Source: JAENVU01 sp964544295 (GTDB taxonomy: Bacteria > Actinomycetota > Acidimicrobiia > IMCC26256 > JAENVU01). From it: a DNA stretch of 64,000 nt. Location of the stretch: positions 1-64,000 of the forward strand of contig CAZJBJ010000002.1 of assembly GCA_964544295.1 (NCBI GenBank), in the 5' to 3' direction. Shown piece by piece: positions 16,197-24,995 of this stretch. The notes beneath the pieces were generated by a model. The model did not search any database. It was not told the DNA's origin and saw only the letters and a program-made list of their open reading frames with translations. The translations under genes were made by a program, and so were the position numbers. Within the stretch, counting starts at the first letter, position 1, and each line of letters starts with the position of its first letter.

Positions 16197-17018
16197 TCAG
16201 GAGCCGGCGGCGCTCCACGTCGATCGTTGATCCCGACCGACGACCTTGCCGTCGGCCCGCAGTTTCTTGAGATGCGAATAGATCTGCTTGGCGGCCACCG
16301 GCTGGAGCGGCGCGGGCGTGTCCACGTAGAGCGACCCGACGATCGCCTTCACTGTGGTCGGGCCCTTGCGCACGAGGGCGAGGACCTGGCGCTCGCGGTC
16401 GCGTCGATGCTTGAGGTATTCGTCGATGCGCGCCCGCGGTTCCTCGATCAGCTCCCCGTGGCCCGGCGCGATCGACCGCAACCGCAGCTTGCGCAGCCGT
16501 TCCAACGTCGCCAAGTACTGCCCCATGTCACCACCGGTCGCGGGTGACACGACCGAATACATCCCACCGAGAATCGTGTCGCCGGTGAAGAGCATCCGCT
16601 CCTCCTCCAGGTGGAAGCACAGATGGTTCGGCGCGTGGCCCGGGGTGTGGAGGACCTCCAGCCGGAACTCGGTGCCGTCGATCGTGGCACCGTCGCCGAT
16701 CGCCCGATCCACCCGCACCGACTTCTCCCGCTTGGAGAACGCGAGGATCTCGGCTCCGGTCGCCTTCGCCAACCGGGTCGCGCCGGGCGCGTGGTCCGGA
16801 TGGGTGTGGGTGAGCACGATCCAGCGGATCCGTTCCTTCATCGCGCCGCCGACGATCGCGTCGGTGTGCCGCTTGTCGTCCGGACCCGGGTCGATCACCG
16901 CGACCTCGTCGATGCCGACGAGGTAGGTGTTGGTCCCGGGGCCGGTCATATGGCTCGGGTTGTCGGCCACGACGCGTCGCACCAGGGGTGAGAGCGCGCT
17001 GGGAACGTCGGGCGTCAT
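16197..17018 (-). CDS. Metallo-beta-lactamase-fold hydrolase (LACTB2-like)
   Basis: A 273-residue hydrolase with the metal-binding signature THTHPDHAPGA, a further His in TPGHAPNH, Asp in FTGDTILGG and His in APGHGE. The C-terminal ~70 residues are a winged helix (VAAKQIYSHLKKLRADGKV), the layout of LACTB2-like enzymes. Some relatives cleave RNA and others hydrolyse thioesters; which applies here is unknown. The ATG at 17018 overlaps the Nudix stop as ATGA, so the two genes form an operon. Mycobacterium has a similar protein (Rv3677c) near its ArsA pair and WhiB4. Confidence 0.88.
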   Translation of the reverse strand: MTPDVPSALSPLVRRVVADNPSHMTGPGTNTYLVGIDEVAVIDPGPDDKRHTDAIVGGAMKERIRWIVLTHTHPDHAPGATRLAKATGAEILAFSKREKSVRVDRAIGDGATIDGTEFRLEVLHTPGHAPNHLCFHLEEERMLFTGDTILGGMYSVVSPATGGDMGQYLATLERLRKLRLRSIAPGHGELIEEPRARIDEYLKHRRDRERQVLALVRKGPTTVKAIVGSLYVDTPAPLQPVAAKQIYSHLKKLRADGKVVGRDQRSTWSAAGS

Positions 17019-17818
17019 GTCGGGCACGGCTGCGCTCCCGGTGCGTCGTCGGTCAGGGAATCGTGCGGCAACGGGATCCGGCGACCACCACTCGGCTCGG
17101 CGACCACCGCGACGCCGCCGCTCGTCGGCACCCGATTGGCCGCGGCCGCGACCCCGAGGAACTCGTCCGCGCGGCGGAATGGCGCCATCGCCTCGAGGCA
17201 GCGACGGGTCGGCAGGATCAGTTCGACCGTCCCGCGATCCGCGTCGGCCAGGGTGTCGGCGGGTCGTCGCCAGGCGGACGCGACGAGCTCGGTCCGGTCG
17301 TGCTCGTACGCGCCGGCGGGCGCCGCCGCCGCGAAGAACCACGTGTCGTAGCGACGAGGACTCCCAGGCGGGGTGACCCAGTGGGAGAAGACGTGCAGTT
17401 GGTCCACGCACAGCATCAGGTCGTGCTCGTCGACGAATGTCGCGAAGCTCAGCTGGCCCTCATTGAGTTCCTGGCGGGCGCTGACGAACGCAGCCGCGCT
17501 CGCGTCGACGGGCTCACCGCCGCGCCGTTGGGCCAGCAGGACTCCCACCTCTTCGAACGTCTCGCGGATCGCCCCCGCCCAGAACCCTAGTCCGCCGCGG
17601 CGCAGGCCCAGCGCATCGCTCGCCGTCGCGTCGTCGCGCCCGAGACACCGCGCCTCCCAGCGGAGATCACGATCGTCGGGATCGATGGCTCCCCCGGGAA
17701 AGACCGACGCGCCGGCGATCCACATCGAGTCGACGTTGCGGCGGCCGAGGAACACGTGCAGGTCGGGCGCGTCGCGCACGAGCATGACCGTGGCGGCGTC
17801 CTTGGGGATCAGCACCAT
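17015..17818 (-). CDS. Nudix hydrolase (NUDT19-like)
   Basis: A 267-residue Nudix protein. The first part carries MWIAGASVFPGGAIDPDDRD and, after an insertion, AIRETFEEVGVLL, the core RExxEExG of the Nudix box. The glutamate normally eight residues before this arginine is leucine, and the long insertion before the box is that of the NUDT19/NUDT7-type family, some members of which cleave acyl-CoA. The ATG at 17818 is the first residue of the conserved N-terminal strand; the long upstream frame is antisense to selA. Its stop overlaps the start of the hydrolase gene downstream. Confidence 0.82.
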   Translation of the reverse strand: MVLIPKDAATVMLVRDAPDLHVFLGRRNVDSMWIAGASVFPGGAIDPDDRDLRWEARCLGRDDATASDALGLRRGGLGFWAGAIRETFEEVGVLLAQRRGGEPVDASAAAFVSARQELNEGQLSFATFVDEHDLMLCVDQLHVFSHWVTPPGSPRRYDTWFFAAAAPAGAYEHDRTELVASAWRRPADTLADADRGTVELILPTRRCLEAMAPFRRADEFLGVAAAANRVPTSGGVAVVAEPSGGRRIPLPHDSLTDDAPGAQPCPT

Positions 17819-17884
17819 CGCCGCTCGGTCCGTTCGATCACCCGGCCAGCCTAGGACCGGTGCGAGGCTCGGGCGTCGGCCGCG

Positions 17885-17890
17885 TACGCT
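17885..17890 (+). promoter_or_regulatory. -10 element of selA (leaderless)
   Basis: TACGCT, 7 nt, then the ATG at 17898; no ribosome site precedes the start. Confidence 0.5.
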
Positions 17891-17897
17891 CGGCCCG

Positions 17898-19217
17898 ATG
17901 GATCCCCGGCGCGCCCTCCCTTCGGTCGAACGGGTCCAACGCGCACTCGACGGGCTCCCGAGCGCGCTCCTCACCGCGGCGGCCCGCGATGCCGTCGACG
18001 CGGCGCGCGCGGCGATCGCCGACGGCGCCACACCCACCGAAGCGGACGTCCTGGCCGATGCGACGGCACGCGTCGCCGATCAGCGTCGGCGGCTCCTGCA
18101 ACCCGTGATCAACGCGACGGGCGTGCTGCTCCACACCAACCTCGGGCGGGCGCCGATCGGCGAGGAAGCGTTGGCCGCCGCGCTCGCCATCGGTGGCGGA
18201 GCATCGAACCTCGAGCTGAACCTCACGACCGGCACGCGCGGGTCCCGGCATGATCACGCCGGCGCGCTGCTCGCGCGCGCCGTCGGCGCCGAGGCCGGCA
18301 TGGTCGTCAACAACAACGCAGCGGCGGTGTTGCTCACGCTCGGCGCGTTGGCGCGGGGACACGAGGTCGTCGTCTCGCGCGGCGAACTCGTCGAGATCGG
18401 CGGCGGATTTCGCGTGCCGGAGATCATGGCCGAGTCCGGGTGCGCGCTGATCGAGGTGGGGACGACCAACCGCACGCGTGTCGCCGACTACGAACGCGCG
18501 GTGACCGAGTCGACCGCACTCCTCCTGAAGGTGCACGCGTCGAACTACCGGATGGTCGGCTTCACCGAGGCCACGCCGGTGCACGCGCTCGCCGGGTTGG
18601 GTCCGACGGTCATGGTGGACGCCGGGTCCGGACTCCTCGACGAGACCACCCCCTGGCTGCCCGCGCGGCCCGCGTGGTTGCGCGACGAACCCGGGATCCG
18701 CCAGGCGATCGCCGACGGCGCCGGGGTCGTCACCTTCTCCGGCGACAAGCTGCTCGGCGGTCCCCAGGCCGGCATCATCGTCGGCCGCGCCGATCTCCTC
18801 GCCACGATCGCCAAGCATCCACTCGCCCGCGCGATGCGTGCCGACAAGCTCACGCTCGCCGCGCTCCAACAGGTCGCGCTCATCTACCTCTCCGGCGACG
18901 CGACCGCGATCCCGCTGTGGCGGATGGCCACCGCCGACGTCGCGTCGTTGCGAACCCGGGCCGAACGCATGGTGACGACGGCGCCGGGGGCGGCCATCGT
19001 GGACACCGAGGCCGTCGCCGGTGGCGGATCACTGCCGGGCTTGACCATTCCGTCGCTCGGGGTGCGGTGTGCAGTCGCCCGGGTCGACGACGCGATGCGT
19101 GAACTCCGGGCAGCCGGGATCATCGCCCGCGCCGATGGCGACGGCGTCCTGTGCGACCTCCGCAGCGTCGACCCCACGGACGACGACATCGTCGCCCGTG
19201 CCCTCGCCGATCTCTGA
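17898..19217 (+). CDS. selA: L-seryl-tRNA(Sec) selenium transferase SelA
   Basis: A 439-residue PLP enzyme that converts seryl-tRNA(Sec) to selenocysteyl-tRNA(Sec) using selenophosphate. RLLQPVINATGVLLHTNLGR, VVNNNAAAVLLTL, SRGELVEIGGGFRVPEI and the PLP-lysine loop TFSGDKLLGGPQAG are all present. Length is close to that of E. coli SelA (463). The ATG sits 7 nt after a TACGCT box, so the transcript is probably leaderless. The stop shares one base with the selB start (TGATG). The genome should therefore encode at least one selenoprotein and a selC tRNA, neither of which is in this window. Confidence 0.95.
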   Translation: MDPRRALPSVERVQRALDGLPSALLTAAARDAVDAARAAIADGATPTEADVLADATARVADQRRRLLQPVINATGVLLHTNLGRAPIGEEALAAALAIGGGASNLELNLTTGTRGSRHDHAGALLARAVGAEAGMVVNNNAAAVLLTLGALARGHEVVVSRGELVEIGGGFRVPEIMAESGCALIEVGTTNRTRVADYERAVTESTALLLKVHASNYRMVGFTEATPVHALAGLGPTVMVDAGSGLLDETTPWLPARPAWLRDEPGIRQAIADGAGVVTFSGDKLLGGPQAGIIVGRADLLATIAKHPLARAMRADKLTLAALQQVALIYLSGDATAIPLWRMATADVASLRTRAERMVTTAPGAAIVDTEAVAGGGSLPGLTIPSLGVRCAVARVDDAMRELRAAGIIARADGDGVLCDLRSVDPTDDDIVARALADL

Positions 19218-20995
19218 TGCGGGTCGTCGCCACCGCCGGCCACGTCGACCACGGCAAGTCGACCCTCGTCCACGTCCTCACCGGCACCGATCCCGATCGC
19301 TTCCCCGAGGAGAAGTCGCGAGGTCTGACCATCGACCTCGGGTTCGCGTTCGCGACGCTGCCCTCGGGCGCGGAGGTCGGATTCGTCGATGTTCCCGGAC
19401 ACACGAAGTTCATCAAGAACATGCTCGCGGGCGTCGGGGCCGTCGACGTCGCGATGCTCGTGGTCGCGGCGAACGAGGGCTGGAAGCCCCAGAGTGAGGA
19501 GCACCTGCGGATCCTCGATCTGCTGGACATTCGCCACGGCATCGTGGTGATCACCAAGTCCGATCTCGTCGACGCGGAGACGCTCGAGATCGCCCACCTC
19601 GAGGTGGGCGAGCACGTCGACGGGACGACGCTGGCCGAGTTCGAGGTCGTCACGTGCGCCGCGTCGCGCGGTGAGGGGCTCGACGACGTGCGGGCCGCGC
19701 TCGATCGTGCGCTGGCCGCCGCGCCCGGCGCGCGCGACGTCGGCCGGCCGCGGCTCTGGGTCGATCGGGTGTTCGCGGCCAAGGGTGCGGGCACCGTGGT
19801 CACCGGCACGTTGACCGGTGGCCACCTCCAGGCGGACGACGACGTTCTCGTCGCCGGTCATCGGGTGCGCATCCGCGGGATCGAGAGCCACGGCCGTCCC
19901 GGTGGTGTCGGCGATCCTGGTGCGCGGGTGGCGCTCAACCTCGTCGGCGTCGATCGCGATGCGATCACCCGGGGCGACGCCGTCGTACGCCCGGATCAGT
20001 GGGAGCACGTCACGGTCGTGGACGTTGCCCTCCGGCTCACGCCCGGCACCGAACTCCGCACTCGGGGTCGGCTCACCGCGGCGGTCGGTTCCGGCGAACA
20101 CCGGGTCTGGTTCCGCCGCCTGGGCGACGCGTGGGCGCGCATCCGGTTCGACGAGCCCGTACCGTTGGCGCCCGGCGACCGGATCGTGCTGCGGGATTCC
20201 GGCTCCCGCGCGACCGTCGCCGGCGCCGAAGTCCTCGACATCACCCCACCCCGCAAGGTCGGCGATGCGTCCGCGCGTCTGGATCGACCGCTCGCGGATC
20301 GACTGCTCGACGCGGGTTGGCTGCCCCGGCAGGGGCTCGACGCCCGCACCGGGCTGGCCCCGGACACCGCGGTCGCGCTTCTCGTCGGGGCCGGCGCGGC
20401 GCCGGTCGGCGACTGGCTCGTGCACCCGGTCGCGTTGCAGCAGGCCCGCCTGGACGCGCTCGCCCGCGTCCAGGCCCGCCACGACGAGCACCCCGACGCG
20501 CCCGGGTATCCCACCACCGAGCTCGCGGCGGCGATCGGTCTCGATCTCGATCGACTCCAGGCGCTGCTCACCGGCGACGCCGACCTCGTCGTCGATCAGG
20601 GGTTCGTCCGCCACCGCGAGCACGCGGGCCGGCCGTCGACCTCCGCGGCGGGCATCGCGCTGATCGCCGAGCTCGACGCGCAACCGTTCGCGCCGCCGAC
20701 CCCGACCGACCAGGCGCTGACCCGCGCGCTGGTGCGCGAGGGTGCGCTGACCGACATCGACGGAGTCGTGTTCAGTACCGCGGCGATCGCATCGGCACGC
20801 GACCTGATCGTCGACGCGCTGCGGACCCGGGGATCACTCACCGTCGCCGACGCGCGCGACGTGCTGGGGTCGACGCGCAAGTACGTGGTGCCGATCATGA
20901 GTCATCTCGACGCGACCGGCGTGACCCGCCGGCGCGGTGACGACCGGATCCCGGGGCCGCGCTCGGGCCTCGTCGACCGAGCGGACGGGGGCTGA
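19217..20995 (+). CDS. selB: Selenocysteine-specific elongation factor SelB
   Basis: A 592-residue GTPase that brings selenocysteyl-tRNA to UGA codons next to a SECIS hairpin. The G motifs are clear: GHVDHGKST, DVPGHTKFIKNM and TKSDL; the SelB-type switch region EKSRGLTIDLGF follows. The C-terminal ~200 residues contain winged-helix repeats that bind the mRNA hairpin (DIDGVVFSTAAIASAR, GSTRKYVVPIMSHLD). The start overlaps the selA stop by one base. It ends 1 nt before the convergent whiB gene. Confidence 0.95.
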   Translation: MRVVATAGHVDHGKSTLVHVLTGTDPDRFPEEKSRGLTIDLGFAFATLPSGAEVGFVDVPGHTKFIKNMLAGVGAVDVAMLVVAANEGWKPQSEEHLRILDLLDIRHGIVVITKSDLVDAETLEIAHLEVGEHVDGTTLAEFEVVTCAASRGEGLDDVRAALDRALAAAPGARDVGRPRLWVDRVFAAKGAGTVVTGTLTGGHLQADDDVLVAGHRVRIRGIESHGRPGGVGDPGARVALNLVGVDRDAITRGDAVVRPDQWEHVTVVDVALRLTPGTELRTRGRLTAAVGSGEHRVWFRRLGDAWARIRFDEPVPLAPGDRIVLRDSGSRATVAGAEVLDITPPRKVGDASARLDRPLADRLLDAGWLPRQGLDARTGLAPDTAVALLVGAGAAPVGDWLVHPVALQQARLDALARVQARHDEHPDAPGYPTTELAAAIGLDLDRLQALLTGDADLVVDQGFVRHREHAGRPSTSAAGIALIAELDAQPFAPPTPTDQALTRALVREGALTDIDGVVFSTAAIASARDLIVDALRTRGSLTVADARDVLGSTRKYVVPIMSHLDATGVTRRRGDDRIPGPRSGLVDRADGG

Positions 20996-20996
20996 G

Positions 20997-21260
20997 CTAC
21001 CCCGCGGGCGTTGCCAGCATCTGGGAGCGTTCCTGCTCGTTCAGGCCGCCCCAGATCCCGTGCGGTTCCTTGATCGACAGGGCGTAGTCCAGGCATTCGA
21101 CCCGCACCGGACACTCCCGGCAGATCACCTTGGCCCGTGCCTCGCGCATCTCGCGCTCGTCTCGCCGTTCCCCGCTCGTCGGTGGGAAGAAGACCCCCGA
21201 CCGGGGACCGCGGCAGGCGGCGCGCACCTGCCAAGTCTCGTTTGCTGTCCCGACACTCAC
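20997..21260 (-). CDS. WhiB family Fe-S transcription factor
   Basis: An 87-residue WhiB-like protein. The four cluster cysteines are Cys16 (AACRGP), Cys47 and Cys50 (ICRECP) and Cys56 (VECLDYAL), followed by the GIWGGL turn and a basic tail. WhiB proteins hold a 4Fe-4S cluster, bind the primary sigma factor and respond to redox or nitric oxide. The GTG start at 21260 has AGGAGGG seven nucleotides upstream. In Mycobacterium WhiB4 is adjacent to two ArsA-like genes, and here an NfeD-like gene separates WhiB from a similar ArsA pair, so this may be the WhiB4 counterpart; that is inference. Confidence 0.93.
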   Translation of the reverse strand: MSVGTANETWQVRAACRGPRSGVFFPPTSGERRDEREMREARAKVICRECPVRVECLDYALSIKEPHGIWGGLNEQERSQMLATPAG

Positions 21261-21360
21261 CGGAGCCCTCCTGGAGGATGGCGTGGGGCCTCTCCGCCGC
21301 GACCCGAGGTCGAACCTACTCCCAGGGTGTGACAGGCCACAAGAGCGAGGAAAACCGAAG

Positions 21361-22779
21361 TTATTCGGGCGTCTTGGGCTCCCGGTAGTCCCGGGCGGCG
21401 CCGGTTTCGGGCTCGACTTCGAGCACGAGACCGTCCACCTCGACGACCCGGATGGCCTCGCCCGCCGCGATCGGGGTGGCCCGGTTGGTGCGGGCCCGCC
21501 ACCGGGCGCCCCGGATCAGGACGACACCGTCCGGGTCGACCGCGACCGCCGCTTCGCCCTCCTCGCCGATCAGCGACTCCCGCCCGATCGTCGGCGTGGA
21601 GAAGCGGGATCGCACGGCGACTGGCATGGCCGAGGTGAAGAACGCGATGACCGCGGCCATCATCACGACGACCACCCACCAGTACACGTCGAGCCGCGAC
21701 GAACCGCCGTAGAGGAACAACGTGCCGACGAGCAGGAGCACGGTGGCGATCACCGTCCACGAATAGGCCCGGCCGGCTTGCACGTCGATCGCGTACCCGA
21801 ACATCGCGACGAGGATCAGGACGAGCGCCCAGGTGGTCACCGGCAGATGCGAGAACCCGACGAATGCGCCGACCAGCGCGACGGCACCGGTACCGCCGGC
21901 GAGGCCGATCGAGATGGTGAAGAACTCGAAGATGATGAGCGCGAGCCCGACGACGAGCAACAGGTAGGCGATCGACGGACTGGTGAGCGTGTGCACGGCC
22001 TGGCCGACGAGATCGAGTTTGCGGAACCGGATCTCGTGGAGCGGTTCGAGACGGCGACCGTCGCCGGTCCCGACGACCTTGGCGGTGCGCAGCTTGACCG
22101 GGCCGTGCGCGGTCTCGACCGTCTGACCGTTGAGCGCCACGAGCAGGTCGCCGATCGTCGCGCACCCGGGCGGCGACGGGCAGACCCGGTCGGTCACGCC
22201 GCGGCGCACCGCCTGGTCGGCCGTCGCCGCGCGGTGGGCGATGAAGGCGTCGTTGCGTTCTTTGGGGACGACGGGCGTCAACGACGCGCCGCCGTCCTGG
22301 TCCAACATCTGGGGATCGAGCGGGCCGATGGTGGACCCGTTTGACACCGCCACGACCGACGCCTGGAGCGCGAGTTCGGCGGCGAGGCCGCGGGCCTTGG
22401 ATCCCGACGGGCCGATCCACGCGACGACGGGAACCCGTGAGTTGCGGATCGCACGGAGGAGCGGCCGCGGATCGACATCGACCGCGCCCCCCGAGTTGAA
22501 CGTGATGAGCAGCAACGTCGCCCGATCCGCGTTGGCGCCGCGCACCGCATCCCGGATCAGCGCCGCATTGGGCGGATCTACCAGCCCGCCGATCTGGATC
22601 ACGTCGAAGGTCGAGCGCGAGCGTGCCGCCGCGCCGCCGGCCGAGCCGACGCCCACGACACCGACGAGGATCCCGAGCCCGACGAGGACGGCACCGAGCC
22701 GGCGCAGACCGGACGAGCGGCGCGGTCGAAGATCGGAACCACGCGCTCCCGTAGGCTCACGGCGATGGAGCTGGCTCAC
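21361..22779 (-). CDS. NfeD-like membrane protein (ClpP-type protease domain)
   Basis: A 472-residue membrane protein: signal or anchor at ~30-50, a ClpP/crotonase-like domain (~55-270; TLLLITFNSGGAVDVDP, NGSTIGPLDPQ), four or five membrane segments (~290-400) and a C-terminal OB-fold NfeD domain (LIGEEGEAAVAVDPDGVVLI). Classical members cleave stomatin. The stretch that normally contains the nucleophile (ASAG) reads ARGLAAELA, so protease activity may be lost. The GTG start at 22779 has GGAGGTGGA upstream; no nearer ATG or GTG is in frame. This makes its first 15 nt overlap the divergent ArsA-like gene. Confidence 0.8.
   Translation of the reverse strand: MSQLHRREPTGARGSDLRPRRSSGLRRLGAVLVGLGILVGVVGVGSAGGAAARSRSTFDVIQIGGLVDPPNAALIRDAVRGANADRATLLLITFNSGGAVDVDPRPLLRAIRNSRVPVVAWIGPSGSKARGLAAELALQASVVAVSNGSTIGPLDPQMLDQDGGASLTPVVPKERNDAFIAHRAATADQAVRRGVTDRVCPSPPGCATIGDLLVALNGQTVETAHGPVKLRTAKVVGTGDGRRLEPLHEIRFRKLDLVGQAVHTLTSPSIAYLLLVVGLALIIFEFFTISIGLAGGTGAVALVGAFVGFSHLPVTTWALVLILVAMFGYAIDVQAGRAYSWTVIATVLLLVGTLFLYGGSSRLDVYWWVVVVMMAAVIAFFTSAMPVAVRSRFSTPTIGRESLIGEEGEAAVAVDPDGVVLIRGARWRARTNRATPIAAGEAIRVVEVDGLVLEVEPETGAARDYREPKTPE
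22752..22757 (+). promoter_or_regulatory. -10 element of the first ArsA-like gene
   Basis: TAGGCT, 7 nt, then the ATG at 22765, with no ribosome site: leaderless arrangement. It lies inside the 5' part of the divergent NfeD-like gene. Confidence 0.45.
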
Positions 22780-23712
22780 TTTTGCTCCACCTCCCGGGTG
22801 GTCATCGTTGCGGGCAAGGGTGGCGTCGGCAAGACCACGGTCACGGCCACGTTGGCCGTTGCCGCGGCGCGTACCGGCCTCCGGGTGCTGATCGTCGAGG
22901 TCGAGGGTAAATCGGGGCTGTCGACGGCCTTCAATCGGCCCAGCCTCGGATACGAGGAACAGGATCTCGCACCGGGCATTCGGGGACGAACCCTCACCCC
23001 GGATGCCGCCCTCCTGGACTGGCTCGCGGGCAACGGGTTGAAGCGGATCTCGAAGCGGCTGGTGCAGTCCGGGGCGCTCGACGTCGTGGCCACGGCGGTG
23101 CCCGGGATGAAGGACATCCTCGTACTGGGCAAGGTCAAGAGCCTCGAACAGTCCGGCGCGGCCGATCTGATCATCGTGGACGCGCCCGCGGCCGGGCACG
23201 CGTTGACGTTCCTCACCTCGGCTCACGGTCTGCTCGATGCGGTCGCCGTCGGCCCGGTGCGCAAGCAGGCGGCCGACGTCGTCGCCATGCTCTCCGATCC
23301 GGCGCGCTGCCAGGTCGTGCTCGTCACCCTCCCCGAGGAGACGCCGGTCAACGAAGCCGTCGACACCGCGTTCGCGATCGAGGACCGGGTGGGGGTGCGG
23401 CTCGGACCCATGATCGTGAACGGGTGCTATCCCGACCTCGACCTCCCCGAAGGATCGGCCACCGCCGCGTCGGCCCAGGCGGATGCCGAGCTCATCGACG
23501 TGTTCGTCTCGGATCACGAGGCGGCCGCTCTCGCGGCGGCCGCCGCCTTCCGCGCCGAACGCACGGCGATCCAGTTGGTCCAGGCGGAACGCCTCGCCGA
23601 GCGGCTCCCGCTCCCCCAGATCCGGCTTCCGTTCGTCTTCACCTCCGAGCTCGGCTTCACCGAGATCGAGACTCTCGCCGACGCCTTCGTCACCGGATTG
23701 GACGAGCTGTGA
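22765..23712 (+). CDS. ArsA/Get3-like ATPase, first of a pair
   Basis: A 315-residue P-loop ATPase with the deviant Walker A motif GKGGVGKTT, VEVEGKSGL and IIVDAPAAGHAL. It resembles Mycobacterium Rv3679 (BagA), which forms a pair with Rv3680. Such pairs resemble the Get3/ArsA family but bacterial function is poorly known; roles in targeting of membrane proteins or in glycerol/nitric-oxide responses have been suggested for the mycobacterial pair. No arsenic-binding cysteine cluster is visible. The partner gene follows after 88 nt. Confidence 0.88.
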   Translation: MELAHFCSTSRVVIVAGKGGVGKTTVTATLAVAAARTGLRVLIVEVEGKSGLSTAFNRPSLGYEEQDLAPGIRGRTLTPDAALLDWLAGNGLKRISKRLVQSGALDVVATAVPGMKDILVLGKVKSLEQSGAADLIIVDAPAAGHALTFLTSAHGLLDAVAVGPVRKQAADVVAMLSDPARCQVVLVTLPEETPVNEAVDTAFAIEDRVGVRLGPMIVNGCYPDLDLPEGSATAASAQADAELIDVFVSDHEAAALAAAAAFRAERTAIQLVQAERLAERLPLPQIRLPFVFTSELGFTEIETLADAFVTGLDEL

Positions 23713-23800
23713 AGCGAAGCGCGCACCGACGGCATCGTCGACCGCGGTCGCTGAGCGGGGCCCGACCGGCCTGGCCCGAAGGGCCGAGAGGGGGACAGTC

Positions 23801-24985
23801 GTGACCGTCCACACGCTCAACGACGTCGTCGATCACGGCGCGATCGCGGTGTGCTGCGGATCCGGTGGCGTGGGCAAGACCACCACCGCCGCGGTCGTCG
23901 CGATCGAAGGCGCGCGCCGCGGCCGCCGGACCGTCGTCGTGACCATCGATCCGGCGAAGCGCCTGGCGAACGCGCTCGGTCTCGACGAGTTGGCCAACGA
24001 GCCGCGCCTGATCGACCCGGCCCGGTGGGATCCCGACAACGACCGCGTCGGCGGCGGGGAACTCTCGGCGATGATGCTGGACACCAAGAGCACGTTCGAC
24101 GGTCTCGTCACCCGGTACGCGGATTCGCCCGAGCAGTCCGAGCGCATCCTCGCCAACGGGTTCTACCGGAACATCTCCGGGGCGCTGTCGGGCACGCAGG
24201 AATACATGGCGATGGAGAAGCTGCACGAGCTGCACGAGGACGGCGGCTTCGACCTGATCGTGGTGGACACGCCGCCGAGCCGGCACGCGCTCGACTTCCT
24301 CGACGCGCCGGCCCGGCTGCTCCGCCTCCTCAACAACGCGATCTTCCGCATGCTGATGGTGCCGACCCGCACCTACCTCAAGGTGGCCGGCGCCGCCGTG
24401 CAGGCGTTCATCCGCACGATCTCGCGGGTGGTCGGCGCCGAGGTCGTCGACGACATCGTCGCGTTCTTTCGTTCGTTCGAGGGGATGGAGGAGGGCTTCC
24501 GTACCCGTGCCGAGCGGGTGGTCGAGATCCTCCAGCAGGACTCGACCCGGTTCGTCCTCGTCACCTCACCGCGGCGCGACGCGATCGAGGAGGCGCGCTT
24601 CTTCGCGGAGCAGATCGGCAACCATCACCTCTCGGTCGACGCGCTCGTGGTGAACCGGGTGCACCCGCGCTTCGGCACCGAGCTCTCAGCCGGGTTGCGT
24701 GCCCGCGCCACCTCGCTGCGCGAGCTGCAGTTCTCGAACCGCAGCCAACGCGAGGCGCGCGATCGCCTCGCGGCCCGGTACCAGAACCTCGGCGAGTTCA
24801 ACGAGATCGCCGAACGGGAGCGGACCCAGATCGAGACCGTGCGGGTGCGCACGCGATCGGCCGGGGTGGCGTTCGTGCCCTATCTCCCGCACGACGTCCA
24901 CGACTTCACGGCCCTGGCCGAGATCGGCCGGATCCTCTTCGCACCGCCGGAGAACGAGGCGAGACCGCCGGCGAGCGGGGAGTAG
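23801..24985 (+). CDS. ArsA/Get3-like ATPase, second of a pair
   Basis: A 394-residue ATPase. CCGSGGVGKTTTAAVVAIEG, TIDPAKRLANALGL and IVVDTPPSRHALDFLDAP are the P-loop, switch I and switch II regions. It matches Rv3680 (BagB) in architecture. The inserted helical region (~180-260, rich in Arg, Phe and Val) could bind hydrophobic segments as in Get3. The GTG at 23801 has GAGAGGGGG upstream. Likely a heterodimer with the preceding ATPase. Arsenite-binding cysteines are absent, so an arsenic role is unlikely. Confidence 0.88.
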   Translation: MTVHTLNDVVDHGAIAVCCGSGGVGKTTTAAVVAIEGARRGRRTVVVTIDPAKRLANALGLDELANEPRLIDPARWDPDNDRVGGGELSAMMLDTKSTFDGLVTRYADSPEQSERILANGFYRNISGALSGTQEYMAMEKLHELHEDGGFDLIVVDTPPSRHALDFLDAPARLLRLLNNAIFRMLMVPTRTYLKVAGAAVQAFIRTISRVVGAEVVDDIVAFFRSFEGMEEGFRTRAERVVEILQQDSTRFVLVTSPRRDAIEEARFFAEQIGNHHLSVDALVVNRVHPRFGTELSAGLRARATSLRELQFSNRSQREARDRLAARYQNLGEFNEIAERERTQIETVRVRTRSAGVAFVPYLPHDVHDFTALAEIGRILFAPPENEARPPASGE

Positions 24986-24988
24986 CGT
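24983..24988 (+). promoter_or_regulatory. -10 element of the receiver-domain gene
   Basis: TAGCGT overlaps the stop codon of the ATPase gene and is followed by 7 nt and the GTG at 24996; leaderless geometry. Confidence 0.4.
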
Positions 24989-24995
24989 TTCCGCC

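Noticed and set aside
21361..23820. Minus-strand frame extending the NfeD-like gene by 347 codons
   Set aside because: The extension is antisense to the first ArsA-like ATPase and lacks homology; a GTG with a good ribosome site at 22779 fits better.
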